A stretch of 64,000 bases of DNA from Hyalella azteca (taxonomy: Eukaryota > Arthropoda > Malacostraca > Amphipoda > Hyalellidae), in the NCBI RefSeq assembly GCF_000764305.2, contig NW_025939677.1:1-64000 (forward strand), written 5' to 3'. The notes below the pieces were generated by a model. It did no database searches, had not been told where the DNA came from, and saw only the letters and a program-made list of their open reading frames with translations. Positions 47,292-58,700 of this stretch are shown here, one piece after another. Made by a program: the position numbers and the translations under genes. Each line of letters starts with the position of its first letter. Position 1 is the stretch's first letter.

Positions 47292-50200
47292 TTCAGGCAT
47301 TGAATTTTTAAGCTTGCGGCTCTATTGGAAGTTTGTGAATAATTCACGAAGAATAATTACAGATGATTATTAGAGAATGTCCAAAAACAGTTTACTCAAC
47401 TAGGGATAATTTTTCTATGTTGGTTGATTCTTTGGAAATAATATTGTTCCCACTGAAAATTTTTCGAAGAGTATGATTTGACATATTATATTAGAAGTTG
47501 TGTGTAATTTGAGCCAAGACCATATTCAAGTAATATTCACAAAATCCTAACACGCTATTTTTGAGAGGTTGCATTTCTGTTTTCAGCTCTGGGCGACTAA
47601 ATATGAATAAATAATTTGGAAGCTCGATTTTAAATTTCGGTTTAGATATATGACTGGTTTCAACACTGCTACCAGCGATGAATGTTGACATTTCATCTCA
47701 GTCAACACGTGCACCATATCAGTATGATAACGTACGTAGAGGATGCGGTGAAATATTTGATCCATTGTCATGTGATTCATTGAGAGTTACGTGATTTTGA
47801 AAATGTAAAAAATTTTAAATTCAAATAACCTGCCTCATTTGTGACGAAGCCAACAAATCTGGGAACAATCAATATGTTTATCCATTGCAAGTATCTTGCG
47901 ATGAGTTTATCACAATGTAATGCTTTTGCATGTTTAAAAATTAGTAAGAGGTCCTCATAAGCTTGCACTCATCAAATGAGAATTACTTAATTTCAGGAGC
48001 AATTTTTATCGTGTTCAGACATTTTCATAAATAAAACACTTTCCGTCGATATAAACGTGTTATATTCCATATTAATTCCGTCGACCCAGTCATATTGCTT
48101 GTGTACGTTTCTTTAAAACTTTAGGAGGCTCACATAATCCTCAAAATACGTTTTAATTATCAATTTTATAGAGCATTAATGTTCGATTGAATTTACTGCC
48201 GATGTCCAGCTAACCAATGCATTAATGTGTGTTAACTATAACAGCCGTAGCTACATACAGTATATCACATCAACAGTTTCTTGCCAATGATTTCAAAGTT
48301 GCTTGCCAAGCCCCATTCATTTGTGGGGTGAAGAACATACGTAACTATAATGGTTAATTTTATCTACTAGACTATAGTCTCGTTCCAGTAATTAGCTACT
48401 CTTATATTCAACGTTATTAAATTATTTAGTTATACTTTAGTTCCAGGGAGTTATATATTTAGTTTACTTTCATTTAATTTTACACTGATTTTGTTCCTCA
48501 ATTCATGTATTATCTTATTTATCATCTTCCAAGATATTACCCCATAATAGACGAAAATTCTAACCATTCTAAAGTCAAAGCTATGGCAGTTTTCTTTCCA
48601 AGTGGAGTTGTGCTATTAAATAAACATAATGAAGACCTTACATAAAATCCAAAAAAACTTATATTATCAAAACGAGTTCACACTCTAAGACATGTTTTTG
48701 GAAGACCCTTAACGCAACTTTCATTATTCTCTCTCCGAGGGGGTACAATTGTACTCAATTGTACTCAGCCAGATGTATGGTACAAGTCGGAGTGCTTTTA
48801 GAAATGGAGCTCAATATATTAACGATAAGATTGCATTAAATTGTCATCTATAAGCAGAATGTCTTATATGATTGCTATTTTGTCTTATATAACCAGGAAG
48901 TAAAATAATGAACTAGAGCAATCGCGAAGCCAACGGAATCAATTACGAAATCTCCTGAGTATTTTTAATGCAAGAAAATTGAAAGCTAACAAATTTCACT
49001 TCTTTCTCGCTAGTATTGAAACTAATTTGTTCTCTATTCCTACTCGCCTATCAGATTCCCATTAAGAAGAAACATTTGACAAATTTGCCCATCGATTGAC
49101 TGGGTTAAATACATCAGTTTAAAATTTGGTAGTCAGTTTTTTTGCTTTATGCGGCAACAAAACGGAACTCAACTTGGCACCAACGTTTACGACCGCGTGA
49201 AGTAGGAATAATATAATTTTGGCTACGAATTCCCCAGACAGCACAAGTTTGGCCTAATGACTTCAGTAATTTTTTATTAAATCACTCCATGAGGAGCGGT
49301 AATGTTCGCTAGCAGCAAGCACCAGTAGTAAATCTCAATGAAACGAAGAAGCATGATGTATGACCAAGTATTTATCGATACTAAAATGTTTTTAAAATTC
49401 ATATATTTATAGGACATATGAAATTTACCACTAGCAATTTTCAATGAGCACAACCTGAGCAACTATTCTTATATATATTATGTTGGTCTTGCTGCGATTT
49501 ATTGCAGCGATGTTTTTGGACCAGCTTGAGGAATTACTGCTGCATCTTAATCGTGCTATCAAAATAACTTATTAATCATCTCGAAGAACTAAGCCAATTT
49601 ATCAAGCATCCTTAATTGGCCATCACATTTCTTCACACGAGCCAAACCGCAAGGGCGGCAACCGCACTGTTGGGACGCGCTGTCCCATCCATTCCGGCCA
49701 GGGGACCTTTGTTCCAGCACGTACCCCACTCCTCAGCCACGTGCGATTATAAGTGTTGAGCTCCGTTTAAATGCTATTACTTGTCATTTTAAACTGTTGG
49801 ATGGACTCACGTGTTTCTCGATAGCCACTTCTCCTACGAAATCATTCGTTTGGAAATGAGACCCAAAAAAAAAGAATTTCTTCCTTTCAATATTCTAAGT
49901 TCAACTGAATCCACGACAATTGACAGATCACGAAAACTAGTTTGCAGTATTATATAGCGCCAATAGCGGACGGTCCCGGTCAATCAGTTCAAGTCAGACA
50001 AAGCCCAAGAAATATGATAAGCCCAAAAAATTTTAGTCACTTACTAAATTATTTCTTTGAAAATGAAACTCTCATTCACAGGGAAGACTGTCCTGAAATG
50101 TGATCTGGACATCTGGTCAGTTAAGTTCAATTTTAACATACCTAATGCTTTTTACCGTTTCACCTAGAACGCAGGAGCAAATTGATAAAGAATATTCATC

Positions 50201-50395
50201 GATGAATCGGTAAAGGTTCGTCCCAGCATAGTGAGTAACGTATGCCATGAAATCGGAGAGTAGCTATGAATAGTCCATTTATATATGAAATAGTCGAACT
50301 GATAAGAAAATGTTGATCTCCGTTTTATTGCCACAGGTCCAACGAAGGTGGCAGAGCTCCTTAACAAGTCTAAGTTACAATAAATTGAAATTTAG
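47292..50395. other. No gene recognised
   Basis: Three kilobases of AT-rich sequence. Short ORFs (47491-47968, 49277-49462, 50164-50367, all minus) show no domains or consistent splicing. Confidence 0.4.
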
Positions 50396-51205
50396 TACCG
50401 TAAAATGGGGTAACTTTGACCACTTTTTTTCAAATTGTTGCCATTTTTCTACTAGATAAGTTGAACTTAAATTGAAACGTGCAAAATACAGGTCTATACT
50501 AGGCTACTCTAGCTTTACTCACCATAAATTGCTGGCTCCTGCCTCTCATAGTTTTGATGTAGCCTAATTTCAAAAAAAGTGATGGTCTTTGTTACCCCAG
50601 CTCTTGGGGTTTCTTTGACCGGGTGGTAAAATCAATTTTATTTTTTGGTAAAATAACTCCAGCCTCCAGGTTGTGGTGCATTGTAGTAGAACTCTTCTAG
50701 TTACATAGCTATGCAAAAGACAAATTTTAGGAAAGTGTCATACCTAGTTTGCAAATGGGGGGCGCCGCCCCCCAATGGGCAAAATGTGACCACCTAATGG
50801 CAGCTGTGATGGGGTAACATTGACCGGTTTGGAAATTAAGTTAATTTAGTTAAAATTACCATTTATATATAAGAGTAATAAGACTCTGTAGAGTCTGAAA
50901 CATAAAGAAAAAACATTAATAGTCCTAGGTGTATCAAACATAAAATATGTTATATAGGTATCTATGGTAATTTTAACTTAATTTCCAAGCCAGTCAATGT
51001 TACCCTGTCATCATGTCATGGCTGCCAATGGGCTAGTCTGGAAAAGTCCTATTTTTGTCTGAAATATCGCGGCTCAAATATCATATAATTTCAGTAGGTA
51101 TGAAATCTCGCGGCTCAAATGTCATAAATTTTTGTTTGATTAAAAAATCGCGGTTTGCACTTCGCAAACATACCGGTCAAAGTAACCCTGGCCCATTTTA
51201 TGGTA
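50396..51205. mobile_element. 810-bp MITE with inverted ends and subterminal repeats
   Basis: The left end is TACCGTAAAATGGGGTAACT (50396) and the right end is the inverted GCCCATTTTATGGTA (to 51205), with TA at both borders. The word GGGGTAACxTTGACC recurs inside in both orientations (about 50806, 50995, 51175). An inner palindrome pairs about 50797-50850 with about 50960-51030. There is no transposase, so it is a non-autonomous TA-targeting element. Confidence 0.75.
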
Positions 51206-52270
51206 GTCGGTATATAAACCTCCAAATCATCATAATCCACATAAATGAATGTATAACGATCTTGTGATGTAAGTGTAACTAATTGCACCCAATATGATTC
51301 ATCTCATATTTCATAAACTATATTGCTTAGGCGCGATTTATAGCAGCAGATTGCGTATCTTACTGAACGCATATCATTTCACTCGGAACGTTTCTCCGGG
51401 GAGAAACGTTTCAAAAATATTATAGAAGATTATTAGCACAGTGAAGCACACTGTAAAAAGATTAACAAACGTAAAAATCGAGGTCTACGTATTGCACCTA
51501 CTGAACAAATGCTAAAAATCCAATGCAAACTTTTAGCTGTAACTATGTTATTCTCACCGATCTCCAGATGAGCACCCAGCATCTCTATTTGGCAGTACGG
51601 ATTAAAATAATTCTACCAATTTAATTTTAATACATTTATTTAGAAGAAATTGAAGCTTCACATTTGTGCATTTGCTGTCCAACTCAAATTATGGTGAAAT
51701 TTTTACTGTTTGTTTTAAATTTACACCTTCTGCTGATATCGCATCAAATCCTACTCTGAAATGAAAACATGTTTTGTGGCCTTACCTAGCAACGTCTTAA
51801 AGCCAGACTAAACAAATATAATGCATCACAAAGCATCCACGCACACTTTTCTGAGAAATACCATATGTGGCACTGCACATTGTATGGTAATTTTGCACGG
51901 GAGCTCTGCCGTAGCCCAAAAATTTGACACTTTAGACCAAATGTCCATGATGCCTAGTAGTTGGGTTATGCAGGAACGTCTTAAATCAGCTCAAGAGCCA
52001 ATGCCAACCCTCTACATGCAATAGAAATAGTCATCCTAACACCTATGCAGCCATTCTTACTTGCCTCATCTCAGTTCACCAGCTTGAAACAAGCAATGCC
52101 TCAGCCCACAAGCTGATACTCCAAATGGATTAGGCCCAATAGCTCCTACACCAGTGATTTAAGCCCATACCATCACTTCTTACAAATGCCGTAAGCCACA
52201 GGGTCCGCAGACCGCACCAGACTGCTGAAAATGGGAACGGCCCCGCGCCGGACTGTCGCATCACCTTACC
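51206..52270. other. No gene recognised; possible decayed 5' part of the next LINE
   Basis: Positions 52000-52270 become richer in G+C and may be the ruined endonuclease part of the retrotransposon that starts to be readable at 52275. No motif can be named. Confidence 0.35.
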
Positions 52271-53655
52271 CACTTTGCAGGCGTAAAGTAGAAAGGAAGA
52301 TTGTGGCACAGTCCCACCCCTGCAAACCTCATAGAATACAAGCGTTGTGAGGCAGTAGCTCGGAACCTAAAACTAAAGAAGCAACGTCAGAGCTGGATTC
52401 AATATGTGGGAAAAGTCTCCTCATCCACTACCACCAAGGAGACCTGGAGAAAAATTCATAGTATTCAGGGTAGGCCAATAAGTTACACTTCTTATCCCTT
52501 ATTTGGGGTTGCTCATGATGATGACCTTTCCAAAGCCACATTATTTTCTGACCACTTTTTACCAGTTATTCCTGGTATGCCTCCTCCTGCAGCAGCAATC
52601 ACAGAGGTGGTGAAACGCATATCCAAGCTAAAACACTATGACTGTGTTCCTTTCACAGCTGGTGAATTCACTCAAGCACTTAAAATGCTTAAGAACACTG
52701 CTCCTGGCCATGACTTAATTATGAACATTTTCTTTTCAAAGGCAACACTACGATGCAAACAAGAGCTTTTTTCCCTATTGAACACCAGCTGGACCTCTGG
52801 ATGTGTTCCTGATGCATGGAAGCATGGGATTGTTGTGCCTATTCCAAAACCAGGTAAACCCCCGGNTGGCTGTTGAATCCAGCGCACACTGTGCTGGGGG
52901 CTGAGCTGTTTGCAATATACAAGGCCATGCAGCTTGCTACAACCAATGTATTGCTGCAAAACAAGCCCATTCTGATACTGACTGATTTGCAAGCAGCACT
53001 GCAGCTTTTGTCTTCTCCAGCGGATGGCTCCTATTGCTCAATTGTCACTCAAATCCAAAAACTTATGCAGGCCAAGGGGCTCGATAAAGTGTCGATGTGC
53101 TGGGTTCATGGACATAGCAACATCCATGGTAATGAGGTGGCTGACAGAATGACAAATCTTGCACACTCAAATGATTGTTCTGCAAGATCCAGTTTGTGTT
53201 TTGGAGAGCAACTCTGCTTGTTGAAGTAAAAATTTTTGGAATATTGGGCACTTTGGTGGTCAGGGGAGGTGCAGTCTTTGGGGAAAGGAACCTTCAGGCT
53301 GAGCTTGGGAGGAATGGTAACTTATGTGGATTATGGACCACTACCTTGCTCGGTTGAATGTGCTGTGGCCCGTCTGCATCTCGGTCGTGCTGGTGTAAGG
53401 GCTCACTTGGCCCATTTCAATCAAACCAACTCCAGTATCTGCCCTGAGTGTAATGTGGAAGACACAATTAGTCACTTCATCTTGACAAGTGACACAATTA
53501 GTCACTTTCGCTCAGCTCTGGATAATCTTTTGATTCCCTGGAATCTCATCTCAGCTCTTGGTGGAGGAGATATCCCTCAAAAAAGAAGAACTGCAGTAAT
53601 TTGTCGCCTTAGACAGTACCTGTTGGGATGCAACATGGTTAACAAACTTTGAAAA
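52271..53655 (+). pseudogene. Non-LTR retrotransposon with RNase H domain, internally deleted at an N
   Basis: The first part (52275-52865) reads the linker and the start of reverse transcriptase: PANLIEYKRCEAVAR, FTQALKMLKNTAPGHD, then CVPDAWKHGIVVPIPKPGK. At N 52866 the frame jumps straight to an RNase H domain with AELFAI, ILTDLQAAL and WVHGHSNIHGNEVAD (52890-53150), all with the acidic and histidine catalytic positions present. A C-terminal knuckle follows, CPECNVEDTISHF (about 53440-53480), containing a short in-frame duplication. The catalytic core of RT is absent. RNase H after RT suggests the I/LOA/R1-like group. Frameshifts near 53230 add to the decay. Confidence 0.8.
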
Positions 53656-55702
53656 ATTTCCAGTGTCTAATTATTTTGTACTTCCTTCCATACAACATCC
53701 ACCGGCTGGTGAGAGGCCTTAGAGATCTACTTTGAAATATTAGAGTGGCAATATAGTACAAGGAAACCCAATTGTGCTCAGGCTAGGAGGTGTGATCTGT
53801 TCATACCCAAAGTCTTGAAAGCAATTAAAAGAAAAATTTGCAGGCGTAAGCCCAGCCCTGGCGTTCACCAGCATCTTCTTCCTCCACACTTACCCTTACA
53901 GGGCTGACACCACCCTTGCCTAATGTGCAGTCTACAACAATTGAGCGTAAGAGGAGACTGGTAGATTGAAGTTGTGTGGGTCTTTGAGAGTGATGTTTGT
54001 TTTGGTTGACGTGTTGGTATCCCCTGTATTTAAAGTAATATTTGGGATTTTGGACCTTGAAAATTAAAGATTGCGATTGCTGGTATTATATAATGTGCTG
54101 CAGTAGGATTTTTATTGAATCAAAATATTCTGGCCCATAGCATGGTATGTACCAACTTGGAAGTTTACAGGGGTGAGGGCCATCATATAGGTTTATGGCA
54201 TGTGTGCATTCAGTGTCGGTCTGTGTCAGGGGTGGACCACAGGAGTGAGTTCTGGAGGGATTTTTCACATCTCAGTGCTTCCATTTCATGGAAGACACTT
54301 GGTGGGGACTGGGGAGCAATGTAGTGGTGTGGCTTGTGTACCACTATTCAGCTTGCTGCACCATGCATTCTTTCCAGTTTCCACTCACCCATGTCCTCTC
54401 TTTCAAGACTCATGAATGTAAATCACTCTCAGATAGATCTTTTGAGTCAGTGCATGTATTTGTGCCAGCCTTAAGCTTATCCCGCTGTGCCATGGTTGAT
54501 GGATTTGATGCAAGTTTACCGGACCTTTGAGCTTTGATGCTGCTACGTGCCTTGCCTGATCCTGCTGCTTGCTGATTGCCTGCCTGGTTTTGCCCCTTTA
54601 TGGGTGAGTAGTGGCAGTTGCCTGAACCTGGTTTTAATGCTCCCACTCTTTTATATATTCACCCATTCGTATTACATTTTATAATTGTGTCATGTGTGCC
54701 AATGTATTTACTGTGTTATATTTTATTATGTTACATACTTCATACTTGTATATCTGTCGCTTGCTCTCCTGTTCTGCACTAAAGCCAATTCCCGCATTTT
54801 GTTCACTTGTAGGGCATCAAGAGTTGAGTCTAGAAAAACCTGGGAATTAAACTGAATCCAAGGGCACCCTTCACCATGACTCCAGTGCAGCAAGTGAAAT
54901 TGGATTGCTCCTTGTGGCGGGCTGTTGACAAGCATTGAGAGAACGGTGATTCATTTGAGTAACCTGCCTCAACCTTAGTGGAGCGCACAGAGAAGTTACT
55001 TGCTGGCCCACTGGGTGGACACTTTAGCCAGCCGTAGGAGTGCTTTCCATTTATATGGTACCCCAGTGCACCCCCAAGCGGGATTTCTCAATGTAACTAA
55101 TTAATGGTTACATTGTCCCGGATTATTGTGCCAGTGCAAATATGTTTTTATTGTGATGTTCTAGTAAAAACAATCAATTTTAGATGGTAATTGGGAATTG
55201 ATTTTATTGCCTGATCATGCGTTTGCCATTTGTATCTTGTGTGATGTCAGCCCATGTGGGTGACCTTGGTTAACCAGTTCTTTTGTTTTAGTGATTAGGA
55301 CTTGCGATTTGCTAGTTGCAACAAGGACTGAGGGCCTGGTGATTTCACGAGATTTCTGCTGTGTTTTACAGTGCAAGCTCCACCTGCTAGTGTGCCTTGC
55401 TGCTTCCATACCATCATAACACTACTAACCCCATTACTAACGGTTGGCTAACTACCATGGTGATTGGTGGCCAAGTAAACATCACAATGATGCTCCTAAT
55501 AAGGCTATGATTGTCAAGGATATGAAAATCTCTCTTAATCTGGTGAAATTTTCAGTTGCATTTACACATAAATTTCATAAACCAATTTCATCTGGTCTGC
55601 AACATTTTGATTTAAAGAAGGTTGGCCAATCTTTTTTTGCATGTGACAGACAGTGAGATAATTACATATGATTGATGTTTATTGAAGATATTTTTTTATA
55701 AA
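53656..55702. other. Region upstream of the polyamine oxidase gene
   Basis: I recognise no gene. Several short ORFs (54086-54935) have no domain. An untranslated first exon and a promoter of the downstream gene may lie here, but I cannot locate them. An in-frame TGA at 55673-55675 limits the coding start downstream. Confidence 0.35.
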
Positions 55703-58700
55703 ATGGAACAAGATGGTGCAAATTATTATCAAGTTATTATACTTGGCGCTGGAGTTGCTGGTCTGAGTGCAGCCAATTCATTGCTACAAAGTCAGATCAC
55801 AAATTTTATCATTTTGGAGGCTCGCAACAGAATTGGTGGCAGAGTTGTTGCCATTGATGTTGGTAAGTTATTTTTTGCCCACCAATTCTGAACTCAACAG
55901 GTGTACAGAGAAGTTTTTATTTACTAATGTTCAGTTGAATATCTATCATGCTGTTGTGTGGGTATAGATGTCTGTAGCATAATCAGAACTTCCCTTCAAT
56001 ACTTAATTGTTTTAATTTTGTTTAAAATTTTCTTATAAAGCAATAATCACTAGCAAGTTAAGGAGTTATTTGAATCCATATGAGGATTTCTCCAAGATTT
56101 TATATACATGAAATAAACCTCTAACATTTGCTTATTTTGTGCTAGTTTAGATCATTTTATAACTTGATTTTAATCATTCATATCATTCCTTATTATTATT
56201 ATTTTTCAACTTTCTCAGAGGGCTGTCACTTAGAGCTTGGAGCCAGCTGGATCCATGGAGTTCTTGGGAATCCAATCTATGAGCTTGCGTCTGCAAATGG
56301 ATTAGTTCCTATAGTTCAAAATTGCCAGGCACACACTGTGCTAGCTGCTTGTGAAGATGGATCAAAACTTCCATTTCCCATTCTGCAAGTAAGCTTTTTG
56401 AATGTTTATTTTCTTCAAAATAATACTGTTGTGATTCTTATTATTAAAGGTATATAAATAACTAGTAAATACTCAATTTTTCTCAAACTTTAGTGAGTGA
56501 CATGAAGTCCAATGTATTAATATTCATTGAAATTCTGTGTTAAATTACTTGTTGATGAAACACTTCAGTGGCAGCTTCATCACAATGCTCTCCTATAAGG
56601 CTGGCAGTTCATTACTCCCTGTGTGAAACAGTTTAGTTCATCCCAGTTGTGGATCATGAAATTCAAGATGAAGAATTAGTCTGTTAGAAATTATATTTCT
56701 GATCTTATGTTTGTTTATGTTGAGATCTTATGTTTGTTTTGTTGATCTCTCTTTTGTTTTGAATGGAAAAAAATGTGCATTCAAGTATTTTATGCGATTG
56801 TCAATATTTTCTGGTAATAATCTTTATCTCTTCAGTAATATTCATTAAAACTTACTGTAATTCCTTTGTTGGAGTCATTTGTTGCATTTGCTTTTTGATT
56901 AAAGTCTTTCATGGTTCTAATTACTAGCCTCTCCATCAGTTGTTTATGTTTCAACATATGTTGTTTGCAAGATTGTGAGCGAAATAGCTTCCTTTATTAT
57001 ATAAAACTTTACACTTTAATTCAAAACCATTCTTGTTTCCAGGAGATGTACGATGTTTACAGCGTGTTTCTGAAGCGGTGTGAGGAGTACTTCTTATGTC
57101 AGTACCTGCCTCCTGACGGCGTGAAGAGTGTTGGGGAGCATCTGCTACTCGAGCGTCAGTTGTACCTTGACTCCCTGCCTCCAGAGCAACGACATGAGCG
57201 TGGACTCGTTTTCGATTATTTGATGCGCCGTGAGACGTGCATAACCGGCGTGAACAACCTCAATGACTTGGACTTGATGGAGATAGGCAGCTACACTGAA
57301 CTGCCTGGAGGCAACATAAGTCTTCCTACTGGCTACACAAGTATCCTTAAACCTCTCACTGTAAATATTCCTGCTGAAAAAATATTGAAAGAGCATTCTG
57401 TTAGTGTGGTAAGATGGAGCTTGCCTGGTGACTGTGGTAGATTGACGAACTTGGGAGCTGATGAAGAAATAGCTACTGATTCAAGCACTACTTCAAATCC
57501 TAAAGTCAAAATCTCGTGCGAAAATGGAAAGGAGTTCTTGTGCGATACTGTGATATGTACTTTTCCTTTAGGTGTCTTGAAAAATTCCGCTGCCACTCTG
57601 TTTCAGCCACCTCTTCCAGACTCTATTTCGAATGCCTTAACAAAACTCTCTTTTGGAACCGTTGACAAGATTTTTTTGGAATATGATAGACCATTTTTAA
57701 GTCCTGGGCTGCAGGAGTTAATTCTCTTATGGGAGCCGTGTGATGAGACTAGTGAAATGACCGACAGATGGTACCGAAAAATTTATTCATTCACCAAAGT
57801 CACAGAAACTCTCCTACTAGCTTGGATCTCTGGTGACGAAGCAAAGTACATGGAAACACTACCGTTTGATACGGTCCTGGAGAAATGTACCGAGATTCTC
57901 AGACAATTCCTCGGTGATCCTTGTGTGCCGAGAGCCAAGAGATGCATATGGTGAGTTTTATCTCTATACTATGCACACTTTGAATAAAAATATTTAGCAA
58001 TATTTTATTAAACCTATTTCCATCAACGTTATAGTTGCGAGCTTGTTAAATTTTACTGGCCTTTGTCCAATAGCTGCAAGCTCCATGAGCTCTTTTTTTT
58101 CTTTATGAGTATAACTTTTTCATTTAAACTAGGACGTCTGTGATTTCACTGCTTAACATTTGATTAACAAATTCACTGCATAGTTAGATTAAGAATAATT
58201 TCGGTTACATGAAGATTTGCGTTTTAGCATTCTAACTTGGCTTATTAAAACTTTTTTTTTTTGCTATTGAATAGCACAGCTAATTAGAACTAACACTTAT
58301 GCCATGTATCCTTGAATGTGAATGACAATGAAACGATCCATCTATTGGTGGATTATACAATTAAGTGTTTGATGTAGCATTCAACAATAAAGTTTCTGAT
58401 GTAGCATCAAACAATTAAGTGTCTGAAGTAGCGTCAAACAATAAAGTATTTGATGTAGCATTAAACAATAAAGTGTCTGATGTAGCATTAAACAATAAAG
58501 TGTTTGCTTATGTTCAGACTTGAAATGCCTATCACCATATCGAACCCGGTGGAAGCCGAGTAGCTATTTCAAACTATCGTCAGTCATGAAAAGATCCGGT
58601 CAAATGACACAATTTCAGATCTTCTGTGAACAAGGCACGAAAAGTTCAAGATTCGGCGACAGGCCACATATGCCTATTCTTTAGCGCCGACATCACTATG

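Noticed and set aside
57145..57596. Minus-strand ORFs within oxidase exon 3
   Set aside because: They are shadows of the strongly conserved plus-strand amine oxidase frame.
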